From contig NZ_CABVHY010000006.1 of NCBI RefSeq assembly GCF_902497875.1, positions 124,001-188,000 of the forward strand: 64,000 nucleotides of DNA, written 5' to 3'. Below the pieces are notes generated by a model. That model did not search any database, was not told where the DNA came from, and saw only the letters and a list, made by a program, of their open reading frames with translations. Source of the stretch: Pseudomonas fluorescens. Its GTDB lineage: Bacteria; Pseudomonadota; Gammaproteobacteria; Pseudomonadales; Pseudomonadaceae. Below, piece by piece: positions 1 through 8,234 of the stretch (position 1 is the first letter of the stretch; every line of letters begins with the position of its first letter). The position numbers and the translations under genes were made by a program.

Positions 1-1105
1 ATTGCGCCGGTCGACTGGCGATCGGATTTTTGAGGACTTCACTGAACGAGCGTCGCCCGCTCAAATAAAAGTGCAACGCGCTCATGCCGATGCACAGGGT
101 CAATGTGCCTTGGCCGACGCTGCGCTGGAATGTCCGCTCGGCAGTTTGGCCCCAGGCCGCGCAAAGGTGCAGCAATGTTTCCAGGCTAAACCCGCTGGGC
201 ACCGGCAGCGTTGATTGGCTGCGTTGCTCGATGGGCAAGTCCAGGTGGTGCTGGATGGCTTTGACCAGTGCCAGGGGGTTGATCCCCAGCAATGCCTCTT
301 GTTGTTCGGGTGCCCATAAGGTTCGGTAGCGCGCAGGACCATCCACGCTGAGGTTAATGGCAAACAGGCTGCTGGCTTCACCCGCTGCCTGCAGCGTGAC
401 CCACCGGCTCCAGGGCTCCAGTGTTTCGGCGAGCCGGGCAATGTGATTCTGACGTAATTGATTGCAGCGCGAGCTTCCCAACAGCAATGCGACCACATAG
501 GTTTGCTCGATGCGGGTATTGCGGGTGTGGCTGGTCAACTCGTCCGCGACAGCGACGTGCTGCAACCCGTGCTGGCTGGCAACCCGATAAAGCTGATGAA
601 GCTCCAGCCATAACCCCTCGGGAGCAGGGCAATAGAGTTGGCTGGAGCGAATCAGCGAACCGTTCAGGCAATGCATCGCCCGTTGTATGGACGTGCTCAA
701 CAGCGTCTCGCGCTCTTTTTTGAAGCGCGGCGCAATGCGAATGACGATTTGTTTGTAGCCAATGGCGAGGTGGCTTTGCAGAGCCTGGCAAAGGTTGGCG
801 ATTTTGCGCGAACGTTCGTCGAGCACAATCATCTGGTTGAGGAAGTGCCGCTCCAGGTGCTTGCAAACGTAATACACCTCAGGCCGCAGCAGCTCAAGCA
901 ACTGCAGACGGTTATCACTGGGGGTGAGCAACTGGTTGAGCTCGGCGAGCCCCTGATACAGCTGGCGAGCTGTTTCGCCGATGTTGGCTTTCGGCAAGCC
1001 GGCAATCCAGCGCTTGAAGTCGCGCGGGGTGGGTTCGCAGAACGACAGGCGTGTTTGTGTGGGAAGCGGGGCGCGCAACAGTAGCGAAGGGCTGGGCTCA
1101 TTCAT
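1..1105 (-). CDS. Conserved hypothetical protein upstream of psd (3' end cut by window edge)
   Basis: The minus-strand frame opens at an ATG reading MNEPSPSLLLRAPLP and stays open for 368 codons to the left edge of the window, so the C-terminus and stop lie outside. The protein looks soluble: there is no signal peptide or membrane segment, and it is rich in Leu, Gln and Arg with predicted helices (for example LLELLRPEVYYVCKHLERHFL near residue 70-90). It occupies the position of P. aeruginosa PA4958, between fimX and psd. That is a conserved Pseudomonas protein, sometimes annotated loosely as a molecular chaperone, whose function is not established to my knowledge. The divergent-frame alternatives over the same bases are low-complexity shadows. 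The identity as an expressed gene is strong; the function is unknown. Confidence 0.75.
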   Translation of the reverse strand, partial: MNEPSPSLLLRAPLPTQTRLSFCEPTPRDFKRWIAGLPKANIGETARQLYQGLAELNQLLTPSDNRLQLLELLRPEVYYVCKHLERHFLNQMIVLDERSRKIANLCQALQSHLAIGYKQIVIRIAPRFKKERETLLSTSIQRAMHCLNGSLIRSSQLYCPAPEGLWLELHQLYRVASQHGLQHVAVADELTSHTRNTRIEQTYVVALLLGSSRCNQLRQNHIARLAETLEPWSRWVTLQAAGEASSLFAINLSVDGPARYRTLWAPEQQEALLGINPLALVKAIQHHLDLPIEQRSQSTLPVPSGFSLETLLHLCAAWGQTAERTFQRSVGQGTLTLCIGMSALHFYLSGRRSFSEVLKNPIASRPAQ

Positions 1106-1321
1106 GTAACAGACAGACTCCGTCCAGGAAAACGAGGAGTGCACCCGCTCGGCTCGGAAACCGACCAGGCCGCCCTGATAATTCTTCGACTCTAGCAGTA
1201 ATGTCGGTCGCTCACAGCGTGTTCAAGCCCGCGCAGTGATTGCTGCGCCTGGCTGCCATCGTTGTTGCCTGGAGCATTCTGTCCCGCCAGCGCAGAGGGA
1301 CAGAAAATGAAAGGGAAGGGC

Positions 1322-2182
1322 TCAGGCCTTGGACAAGCCCATGCCTTGGCCCATTTGCACCGGTGAGCCGGCAGCCAGCTCTTCGGCCCATTTCACCTGA
1401 TCCGGTCCGAACAGCACAACTGCGGTAGAGCCGAGTTTGAAGCGCCCCAGTTCGGCACCTTTCTCCAGATGGATCGGCGCACGCGCGGCTTCGTCGTAGC
1501 GCACGGTTTTCAGCTCGCGTTTGGGCGGAGTGACCAAGCCGGCCCAGACCGTTTCGATCGAAGCGACAATCATCGCGCCCACCAGCACCACGGCCATCGG
1601 CCCGCGCTCGGTGTCAAAAATGCAGGCTACGCGCTCGTTGCGGGCGAACAGCTCAGGGACGTTTTCGGCAGTGGTCTGATTGACCGAGAAAATCCGCCCC
1701 GGGATGTAGACCATCTCGCGCAGCGTGCCGGCCAGCGGCATGTGCACGCGGTGGTAGTCTTTCGGCGACAGGTAGATGGTGGCGAAGTCGCCGCCCATGA
1801 ACGGTGCTGCGGCCGCGGCATCACCGCCGAGCAGCTCCAGTACGCTGAAACTGTGGCCCTTGGCCTGGAACACGCGGCCGTGTTCGATCGGACCGAGCTG
1901 GCTCACCGCGCCGTCGGCCGGACTGAGGATCGCGCCCGGAGTCGGGTCCAGCGGCCGTGCACCGTCTTTCAAAGCGCGGGTGAAGAAGGCGTTGAAGTGC
2001 TCATAAGCGGTCAGGTCTTCGACCAGGGCTTGCGACATGTCCACCTGATAACGCTTGGCGAACCAGGCGGTGAAGGCATTCTTGAACCAGCGCACGCGGC
2101 ATTCGGCAATGCAGCCGGCCAGGCGCGACAGCAGGTGATGGGGCAGCAGGTACTGGCTGAGGATAAACAAACGCTTTTTCAT
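1322..2182 (-). CDS. psd: Phosphatidylserine decarboxylase proenzyme
   Basis: Converts phosphatidylserine to phosphatidylethanolamine at the inner membrane, the last step of PE synthesis. The protein is 286 residues, the usual size for the bacterial family. Maturation signals are visible: the LGST motif at residues 250-253, where self-cleavage before Ser252 makes the pyruvoyl alpha chain; Asp90 in SPADG; and His144/His147 in DYHRVH, which complete the Asp-His-Ser autocleavage triad. The N-terminus is amphipathic and hydrophobic (LFILSQYLLP), fitting membrane association. The ATG is followed by MKKRLF. It lies 19 bases downstream of the rhodanese gene on the same strand, the order seen in other pseudomonads, so cotranscription is likely. 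Confidence 0.97.
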   Translation of the reverse strand: MKKRLFILSQYLLPHHLLSRLAGCIAECRVRWFKNAFTAWFAKRYQVDMSQALVEDLTAYEHFNAFFTRALKDGARPLDPTPGAILSPADGAVSQLGPIEHGRVFQAKGHSFSVLELLGGDAAAAAPFMGGDFATIYLSPKDYHRVHMPLAGTLREMVYIPGRIFSVNQTTAENVPELFARNERVACIFDTERGPMAVVLVGAMIVASIETVWAGLVTPPKRELKTVRYDEAARAPIHLEKGAELGRFKLGSTAVVLFGPDQVKWAEELAAGSPVQMGQGMGLSKA

Positions 2183-2201
2183 TAATTGTCCTTAAAAAAC
2201 C

Positions 2202-3017
2202 TTAAATCTCTACAGGCGTGTCGGGGTGGTTGCCCCATTCGCCCCAGGAGCCGGCGTAGCCTTTGACCCGCGGATAACCGAGCGCCTTGGCCACCAGATA
2301 GGTGAAGCCAGAGCGGTGGTGAGTCTGGCAGTGGGTGATGACTTCTTTGTCTTTAGTGATGCCGAGGTTCTCGAGAATCTGCGGCATGTCGGAGCGGATG
2401 CGCAGGTTGCGCGCCGGATCCATGCCTGCGGTCCACTCGAAATTGACTGCGCCGGGGATATGTCCGGCTTTGGCCGCGAGGACTTTCTCGCCGGAGTACT
2501 CCAGCGGCCCGCGCGCATCCCAGATCGCCAGATCGGCGGCGCCCAAGCGGCTTTGCAGATACTCGCGAGTAGCGGTGGGTTCGTCGTGCAGGGTCAAGGC
2601 GACCGGGCCGCCGACCGCTGCCGGGACCTGGATCGACATTGGCGAGCCTTCTGCCAGCCAGGCCGACAGTCCGCCATCGACATAGTGGTAGTTGCGGTGG
2701 CCGATGACATCCAGCAGCCAGATAAAGCGCCCGGCCCAACCGCCGCCTTCGTCGTCATAGACCACGTAGACCGCATCGGGGTTATGTCCCAGTTCGCCGA
2801 ACAACGCTTCAAGAGCGGCCTGTGTCGGCAGCAGGCCCGGCGCAGGTGGCAGGCCTTGCTGAGTGCGCTTGGGGTCGACGAAACGTGCGCCGGGGATGTG
2901 TCCCGCGGCGTAGCGGGCGCTGCTGGTCAGATCGACCAGGATCAGTTCGCGGGCGTCGAGACGAGCGAGCAGGTCGCTGGGCTCGATCACCAGCGCCAGG
3001 CCAGAGAAGTCAGACAT
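2202..3017 (-). CDS. rhdA: Thiosulfate sulfurtransferase (two-domain rhodanese, RhdA)
   Basis: Transfers sulfane sulfur from thiosulfate to cyanide or other thiophilic acceptors. The 271-residue product has two tandem rhodanese domains; only the C-terminal one carries the catalytic loop, seen as HCQTHHRSG with the persulfide-forming Cys at about residue 230. The length and loop match RhdA of Azotobacter and P. aeruginosa. I chose the ATG giving MSDFSGLALVIEP because a GGAG ribosome site lies about 8 bases before it. The frame extends 21 codons further upstream, but that extension (MMTSPPDACATILPF) is not typical of the family. It lies directly upstream of psd. Confidence 0.93.
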   Translation of the reverse strand: MSDFSGLALVIEPSDLLARLDARELILVDLTSSARYAAGHIPGARFVDPKRTQQGLPPAPGLLPTQAALEALFGELGHNPDAVYVVYDDEGGGWAGRFIWLLDVIGHRNYHYVDGGLSAWLAEGSPMSIQVPAAVGGPVALTLHDEPTATREYLQSRLGAADLAIWDARGPLEYSGEKVLAAKAGHIPGAVNFEWTAGMDPARNLRIRSDMPQILENLGITKDKEVITHCQTHHRSGFTYLVAKALGYPRVKGYAGSWGEWGNHPDTPVEI

Positions 3018-3120
3018 GTGAGGTCTCCAGAGCACAAAGGGAAGGATTGTAGCGCAAGCGTCAGGAGGGCTTGTCATCAATTATTTCCTGTGCAGCGCCG
3101 GAAATAATGGATGACAGACC

Positions 3121-4653
3121 CTAGCGGTTGGTAAAGCTGTGCAGGGCTTTTTCGATGCATTGCGCGGATTTGCCGAAGGCCTGTACGGTGATTTCAGAGA
3201 ACGGACCACCGCCCTGATCGGCCAGCACCAGCATCACCACCCGGCCGTTGTTGCTCAGTGAGCGTACCAATAGATGCTCACCGCCGAACCAGCTGCGCAG
3301 GCTCTCGGGCAGCAGCGCCGAAAATCGGCTGTTGTTGGCCGGTGTCAGGCGAATTTGTGCCGGCTGGGCCAGCAGGCGTTGCAGCACGCTGCTCTGACTG
3401 ACTTGCAGATTCAGCATGGCCGCATCACTGGGCAGACCGGCGATCTGATGGACGCGCAGACTGCTCCCGCTGCGATCGGCCATCAACAACATCACCCGCC
3501 GCATCCCGCAGGCCACCAGCGCGTCGCGGGCAGAGGCGGTCAGGTGCAGTGCATTGGTGAAGCGGCTCGGCTCTGCCAGCAACTCGGCGCAGTGCTTGCG
3601 CCAGACCAGCAGATCTTCCGCCGAGGGCGGTGCCGCAGGCAGCAGGGCATTATTTTTGCGGTAAGGGGTCCACGGCCAGAGCAATGCCTGGGCCGGGTGC
3701 CAGAGGTCGGGCATCGTATGCTGGCGGGCACTTTCGACCGCTTGCTGGTGCAATTGCTGTTGCAATTGATCCAGCGGCATCTGCAGGTACAGGCTGGTCA
3801 GAAACTGCCAGCGCAGACTGTGCGGGCTGTCCCAGTCATGTTGCGCCGACAGCGCCAGACTGTTGGCCAGCAGTACGCTATTGGCCGGCTGGTTCAGCCA
3901 GCGGCGCAAGACCGGATCGGCATCCAGCCGCTGCTGCTGGCGCAATGGGTGATCGCTGTCACGGGCAATGCGCAGGATCTTGACCAGTAGCTGTTGCTCG
4001 CGGAGCAGCAGGCGGTAGCCCTGCAGTATCCAGATCGGCAAGTGCCAGTGTTCGGCCAGCGCCTGGCAGAGATCCAGCAGGCGAACGCCGAACAGTTCCT
4101 GTTCGACCTTGCTTGCCGGCTCGTCCTTATGAACGACCCGCAGCTGCCACTGTTCGAGCAATTGTGGATAGGTCAGCGCCAGTGGCCAGAGCGGTGAAAG
4201 GAACAGCAAGCTGCCCCAGTGGATGTCCTGCCAGAGTCGCGCCAGACGGCCGGCGAACAGGCCGTTGGCCTGCTGCGTAGCGTGCTGGCTGATCAATTGT
4301 AACTGCCGCAATGTGATCGGGATTGCGCCCTCGGCCAACGCCGGCAGGCGCGCGAGCAACTCTTCAGTGCGCTTCAGGCCGAGGCGATTGATGGCGATTT
4401 CAAGGTTCTCGGCCGGCTCGGCCATGCTGCCGTGGGTGTGCAGGTTGGCTTCGCGAATCACGCTGAGGGCCAGCGCGGGGCTGTCTTGCATCAACTCGGC
4501 AATATCGCGCATTGAGCTGCGGCTATTGGCGATGGCTTTGCACACGCGGTCATGACTGGCTCGCGGCACCGGCAAAACCACGTCGTCGAGGAGCTCTATC
4601 CAACCTTCGAGGGTGTCGGGTCTGGCAATTGGGACTGTCGTTTCATTAGCCAT
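3121..4653 (-). CDS. HDOD-domain signalling protein
   Basis: A 510-residue soluble protein whose first ~230 residues look like an HDOD domain (VPRASHDRVCKAIANS, then helical segments with MRDIAELMQDSPALALSVIREAN). HDOD domains are non-catalytic relatives of HD phosphohydrolases used in signalling and stress regulation. The C-terminal part, from about residue 370, has a GAF-like look (MLLMADRSGSSLRVHQIAGLP) and may bind a small ligand, but this is an inference. It sits divergently from motA, as does PA4955 in P. aeruginosa, so a link to motility signalling is possible but unproven. The start gives MANETTVPIARP; the ATG is well placed before the divergent motA promoter region. Confidence 0.85.
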   Translation of the reverse strand: MANETTVPIARPDTLEGWIELLDDVVLPVPRASHDRVCKAIANSRSSMRDIAELMQDSPALALSVIREANLHTHGSMAEPAENLEIAINRLGLKRTEELLARLPALAEGAIPITLRQLQLISQHATQQANGLFAGRLARLWQDIHWGSLLFLSPLWPLALTYPQLLEQWQLRVVHKDEPASKVEQELFGVRLLDLCQALAEHWHLPIWILQGYRLLLREQQLLVKILRIARDSDHPLRQQQRLDADPVLRRWLNQPANSVLLANSLALSAQHDWDSPHSLRWQFLTSLYLQMPLDQLQQQLHQQAVESARQHTMPDLWHPAQALLWPWTPYRKNNALLPAAPPSAEDLLVWRKHCAELLAEPSRFTNALHLTASARDALVACGMRRVMLLMADRSGSSLRVHQIAGLPSDAAMLNLQVSQSSVLQRLLAQPAQIRLTPANNSRFSALLPESLRSWFGGEHLLVRSLSNNGRVVMLVLADQGGGPFSEITVQAFGKSAQCIEKALHSFTNR

Positions 4654-4723
4654 AGGTGGGCGCGATCATCATTCACAATTAACACGCCCGGAAGGGGCAA
4701 GCTGGCTTTTCGCCTTATCGGCC

Positions 4724-4750
4724 TATAGTCTGGCGCAGTTTTGCCGATAA
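4724..4750 (+). promoter_or_regulatory. Sigma-28 (FliA) promoter of motAB
   Basis: TATAGTCT, an 11-base spacer, then GCCGATAA. The -10 element is an exact match and the -35 a good match to the FliA consensus TAAAGTTT-N11-GCCGATAA, and spacing is exact. It ends 67 bases before the motA ATG, so motAB is predicted to be a late (class IV) flagellar operon. The -10 is mirrored by CTTATCGGC at 4714-4722, forming an inverted repeat across the promoter. Confidence 0.8.
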
Positions 4751-4817
4751 GTAGAAGAAGAGTTTTTTTACTTTCCGAATATGACCTTGAACCCGACTCA
4801 GTAAGTACTTCCTACCT

Positions 4818-5669
4818 ATGGCTAAAATTATCGGCATCATTGTCGTGTTCGCGAGTGTGCTCGGCGGATACGTGCTCTCCCACGGCAAAATTGCCGCCCT
4901 GATTCAGCCTTTCGAGGTCTTGATCATCGGTGGAGCGGCCTTCGGTGCATTTCTCCAGGCCAACCCCAGTTACATGACGAAGCATGTGATCAAGAAATCC
5001 CTGGGGATGTTCAGTTCGCGCTTCACCCACACTTTCTATCTGGAGGTGCTTGGCCTGATCTACGAGATCCTCAACAAGAGCCGTCGCGAAGGGATGATGG
5101 CGATTGAAGGCGATATCGAAGACGCCGCCGCCAGCCCGATTTTCGCCAAGTACCCGGCCGTGCTCAAAGATGAGCGCATGACCGCCTACATCTGCGACTA
5201 CCTGCGAATCATGTCCTCCGGGAACATGGCGCCCCATGAGCTGGAAGGTCTGTTCGACATGGAACTGTTCAGCATGAAGGAAGATCTGGAGCATCCTTCC
5301 CACGCGGTCAATGGCATCGCCGACGCCATGCCGGGCTTCGGTATCGTCGCTGCGGTATTGGGTATCGTGGTGACCATGGCCTCCCTCGGTGACGGCGACC
5401 AGAAAGCCATCGGCATGCACGTGGGTGCAGCGCTGGTCGGTACCTTCTTCGGTATTCTCGCGGCGTACGGCTTCTTTGGCCCGCTGGCCCACGCCCTGGC
5501 TCACGATGCCAAGGAAGAACTGAACGTCTATGAGGCCATCAAGGCTTCGTTGGTGGCATCGGCCTCCGGCATGCCGCCGTCGCTGGCGGTGGAGTTCGGC
5601 CGCAAGGTTCTGTACCCGTCGCACCGCCCTAGCTTCGCAGAGCTGGAACAAGCGGTCCGCGGTCGCTGA
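4818..5669 (+). CDS. motA: Flagellar motor stator protein MotA
   Basis: With MotB it forms the inner-membrane proton channel (MotA5MotB2) that drives flagellar rotation. The 283-residue protein has four membrane segments: residues about 2-20 (IIGIIVVFASVLGGYVL), 29-48, and a pair near 165-225 (GFGIVAAVLGIVVTMASLG and VGTFFGILAAYGFFGPL), with a large cytoplasmic loop between. The loop carries the charged residues that contact the rotor protein FliG. It starts 67 bases after a sigma-28 promoter, and its stop is separated from motB by 3 bases. Confidence 0.97.
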   Translation: MAKIIGIIVVFASVLGGYVLSHGKIAALIQPFEVLIIGGAAFGAFLQANPSYMTKHVIKKSLGMFSSRFTHTFYLEVLGLIYEILNKSRREGMMAIEGDIEDAAASPIFAKYPAVLKDERMTAYICDYLRIMSSGNMAPHELEGLFDMELFSMKEDLEHPSHAVNGIADAMPGFGIVAAVLGIVVTMASLGDGDQKAIGMHVGAALVGTFFGILAAYGFFGPLAHALAHDAKEELNVYEAIKASLVASASGMPPSLAVEFGRKVLYPSHRPSFAELEQAVRGR

Positions 5670-5672
5670 GTC

Positions 5673-6719
5673 ATGGAAAATAATCAGCCGATTATCATCA
5701 AGCGCGTCAAGCGCTTCGCTGCCGGACATCACGGAGGCTCCTGGAAAATCGCCTTCGCCGATTTCGCGACGGCGATGATGGCGTTCTTCCTGGTGATGTG
5801 GCTGATGTCCTCGGCCACCCCGGAACAGAAGATCGCCATTGCCGGTTACTTCAAGGATCCGATCGGTTTTACCGAGAGCGGCACACCCTTCATTATCGAC
5901 TTGGGTGGTTCGCCAGAACTGGCGCCGGAGACCACCATCAATCCCGAGCTCAAGTCCCAGCCGCAACCTGACAAGATCACCGTCGACACCGAGCAAGTCG
6001 AGGGCATGGCCGAACAGGTGGAGAAGGAGCGTTTGGAGTTGTTGCTGCAAGAGTTGCAGAACAAGGTCAACGAGAACCCGCAACTGCATAAATTCAAGGA
6101 TCAGATTCTGTTCGAGATCACTCAGGATGGTTTGCGGATCCAGATTATGGATGCCGAGAACCGGCCGATGTTCGATTCTGGCAGTGCACGCCTCAAGCCT
6201 TATTTCGAAGACATCCTGCTGGCGATGGCGGACACCATTAAAGCGGTGCCGAACAAGATCAGCGTCAGCGGTCATACTGATGCCAAACCCTACTCGAGCA
6301 CCGGCGGCTTCGGTAACTGGGAGCTTTCGGCCAGCCGCGCCAATGCCGCACGCCGGGCGCTGGTTGCCGGTGGTTATCCGGATACGCAGGTGGCACGGGT
6401 GGTCGGTTACGCCTCTTCGGCGTTGTTCGACCGCGCTGACCCGTTCAACCCGGTCAACCGCCGGATCGACATTGTGGTCTTGACCAAAAAAGCCCAGCGG
6501 GCCATCGAGGGCGAGCAGAACACCCCGCAACCTCCGGCGCAGAGCCCTGGCCAAGGCGCGCCAGGGGAGGTGCCGGGCGCGGCAATCGACCCGAATGCCT
6601 TGCCGGCGGACCAGGAACCGCTGCCGGCCCATGAGGTACGGCAGCGGCTGAATATCTTCGAGGAGGGTGTGTTGAAGATGGATGAACCCGGGAACGCGCC
6701 GAACAGCCCGAAACCCTGA
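5673..6719 (+). CDS. motB: Flagellar motor stator protein MotB
   Basis: Peptidoglycan-anchored stator subunit of 348 residues. A short cytoplasmic N-terminus rich in Lys/Arg is followed by one membrane helix (about residues 28-48, FADFATAMMAFFLVMWLMSS) that includes the proton-binding Asp30. A plug/linker and an OmpA-type peptidoglycan-binding domain follow (about 185-275, including ISVSGHTDAKPYSS and NWELSASRANAARR). The Pro/Gly-rich tail (residues 285-348) is typical of Pseudomonas MotB. It is translated with motA and followed by a strong terminator. Confidence 0.97.
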   Translation: MENNQPIIIKRVKRFAAGHHGGSWKIAFADFATAMMAFFLVMWLMSSATPEQKIAIAGYFKDPIGFTESGTPFIIDLGGSPELAPETTINPELKSQPQPDKITVDTEQVEGMAEQVEKERLELLLQELQNKVNENPQLHKFKDQILFEITQDGLRIQIMDAENRPMFDSGSARLKPYFEDILLAMADTIKAVPNKISVSGHTDAKPYSSTGGFGNWELSASRANAARRALVAGGYPDTQVARVVGYASSALFDRADPFNPVNRRIDIVVLTKKAQRAIEGEQNTPQPPAQSPGQGAPGEVPGAAIDPNALPADQEPLPAHEVRQRLNIFEEGVLKMDEPGNAPNSPKP

Positions 6720-6720
6720 C

Positions 6721-6757
6721 AAACAACCAGGCCGCGATCATCGCGGCCTGGTTGTTT
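6721..6757 (+). terminator. Rho-independent terminator after motB
   Basis: Near-perfect hairpin AACAACCAGGCCGCGA / TCGCGGCCTGGTTGTT with a very short loop, ending in GTTGTTTTC. It begins 2 bases after the motB stop. Being nearly symmetric, it may also end the minus-strand TIR-caspase operon that converges on it from the right. Confidence 0.85.
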
Positions 6758-6777
6758 TCGCGGAGTCATCCCAGTAG

Positions 6778-7269
6778 TTAAACGCTACGTCGGATTTTGT
6801 TTTTGAGCTCTGCGTGGAAGTGTTCAGCGTTTTTTCTGTTCGTGCTGCGCATCGACTCGTTACCCGCCATTGACTCAAGCGAAATCCCGCGCTGGCTGGT
6901 CATTTCAAGTTTGTAGGCCTCGATAAACAGCTCGATATCCGCGTTCCTGGTCATTGTTGGCCACTTGTCGAGGTACAGCGGCAGCTCGCTGTCGCCGGTC
7001 TTGAATGTACAGATCCGGCGATCGCTGATGGTCGCTTCACCGATTTCAAAAGGTACCCACCACGACAGTGCCGTTTGTTGCGAGACGACCGCGATCAGGT
7101 GGGTGCACTCGGTGATGTTGCGAGTAATGACGCCCGTTATGTCGTCGGTGGTCAGGGACTCGCTATCCAGCACATCCAGGTAGGTGTTGATGTTGGCAAG
7201 CTTCAACCGGGCGTCGATCGTCATTGCCTGGGGGCGGTCGGTATGGCGGTAGCTGATGAAGACTGTCAT
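6778..7269 (-). CDS. TIR-domain protein, third gene of TIR-caspase operon
   Basis: A 163-residue protein made mostly of a TIR fold: beta-1 reads VFISYRHTD, and a SWWVPFEIGEA stretch at about residues 69-79 holds a Glu (about position 75) in the place of the catalytic NADase glutamate. The C-terminal third (SLESMAGNES and a basic tail) has no motif I recognise. TIR domains of this class cleave NAD+ or make cyclic ADP-ribose signals in bacterial immunity, or bind such signals. The chosen ATG overlaps the caspase stop (TGATG), showing translational coupling; a TTG one codon earlier is possible. Which of the two TIR proteins signals and which assists cannot be told from sequence. Confidence 0.82.
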   Translation of the reverse strand: MTVFISYRHTDRPQAMTIDARLKLANINTYLDVLDSESLTTDDITGVITRNITECTHLIAVVSQQTALSWWVPFEIGEATISDRRICTFKTGDSELPLYLDKWPTMTRNADIELFIEAYKLEMTSQRGISLESMAGNESMRSTNRKNAEHFHAELKNKIRRSV

Positions 7270-8231
7270 CAAAAATGTCCCTTGATCGCGAGTTCGCGGT
7301 AATAGGCACCGAGCGCCGTCAGGCGGCAGCCGGTGGAATTCATGGCGGCGTAGTACATGTGTTCGGCGTCTACCGGTTCGATCAGGCTATGGCGGTTGCA
7401 CTTTTGTAGCTGGGCGAAGGTTTCGCCGTTTTCGGCGTTGAATACTGCTGTTTCGGTGGGTTCATAGCTGGGGTCGAGGCGGTAGACAGATTCGGCTTCC
7501 GGAAACCAGTCCGGCAGTTTGCGCAGAATCTCTTCCTGGATAAGCGGGGGCACCTCTCGCAAGGCGATGAACTGCGAAACGTTGGTCTTGAAGACTGGAC
7601 GTTGCTCCCAGGCACCCAGAGCGTTGTCGACAAATGAGTACAGGCTGCCGGGAGTGATTTCTCCCAGAACATTGGCTGCACCACCGTGCAGTGCTTGCAG
7701 CAGGAGGCTGGTGAATACGCCGTGACCGGACTGTTCCTGGGCCGGTTGTTCTTTCTTGCAGGCGGTGAGGATCGTCATGCCTTCGCCAATGACGCTGGCT
7801 CCGCCACTCAGGCTGCGTGTTTCTCCAGCCGCGCCAGCCTGACAGCAGTCGAGAATGATGATTTTGTTTTTGATCTTGTCGGCATTGTTTGCCCACTGGA
7901 GGATGTCGCTGATCCGGATGCCATCGTTACTGGTTCGATAGTCTTGAGGAATCAGCATCCCCTCATCGATGCTGGTCTCGAAATGACCGTGTCCGGCGAA
8001 ATACAGCAGGGCCACATTGCAGTCACCGGAGAACAGCGCTTTGATGTTTTCTACCAGGGTATGGCGAGTGAGATTTTCCTCGGCAGAAGTCAGGACTATA
8101 TTTTTGAAGTTGGGTTTGCCTGTGGCATGGCGCTCTAATACTGAAGCCATGGCCATCGCGTCGTTATTGCAGCCTGACAGTGTCGAGATATGTGTGTAGT
8201 TGTTAATGCCAATAAAAAGTGCCTTGCGCAT
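7269..8231 (-). CDS. Caspase-like (peptidase C14) protease, middle gene of TIR operon
   Basis: A 320-residue protein with an N-terminal caspase/metacaspase fold. The beta-1 strand is MRKALFIGINNY; the catalytic His81 is in YFAGHGHF; the catalytic Cys is in LDCCQAG (C130 by alignment with the usual DxC motif). The first ~225 residues make the protease domain. The last ~95 (from about REVPPLIQEE to AMNSTGCRLTALGAYY) form a separate domain that may sense a nucleotide signal or contact the TIR proteins. No signal peptide is present, so it acts in the cytoplasm. It starts 3 bases after the upstream TIR gene and overlaps the downstream one. By analogy with recently reported TIR-caspase defence systems it is probably the killing effector, activated by a TIR product. 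Confidence 0.85.
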   Translation of the reverse strand: MRKALFIGINNYTHISTLSGCNNDAMAMASVLERHATGKPNFKNIVLTSAEENLTRHTLVENIKALFSGDCNVALLYFAGHGHFETSIDEGMLIPQDYRTSNDGIRISDILQWANNADKIKNKIIILDCCQAGAAGETRSLSGGASVIGEGMTILTACKKEQPAQEQSGHGVFTSLLLQALHGGAANVLGEITPGSLYSFVDNALGAWEQRPVFKTNVSQFIALREVPPLIQEEILRKLPDWFPEAESVYRLDPSYEPTETAVFNAENGETFAQLQKCNRHSLIEPVDAEHMYYAAMNSTGCRLTALGAYYRELAIKGHF

Positions 8232-8234
8232 GGT

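Noticed and set aside
1..1084. Plus-strand frames over the first kilobase
   Set aside because: The minus-strand frame is open through the whole length and reads as normal protein, so these are its shadows.
1279..1303. CTGTCCC / GGGACAG inverted repeat downstream of psd as a terminator
   Set aside because: The stem is only 7 bp with an 11-base loop, and no U-run follows it on the minus strand.
4812..6722. Long open frame (636 codons) on the minus strand opposite motA and motB
   Set aside because: It mirrors the codons of two certain genes in a GC-rich genome, and its translation is rich in His/Arg/Gly/Asp with no family motif.
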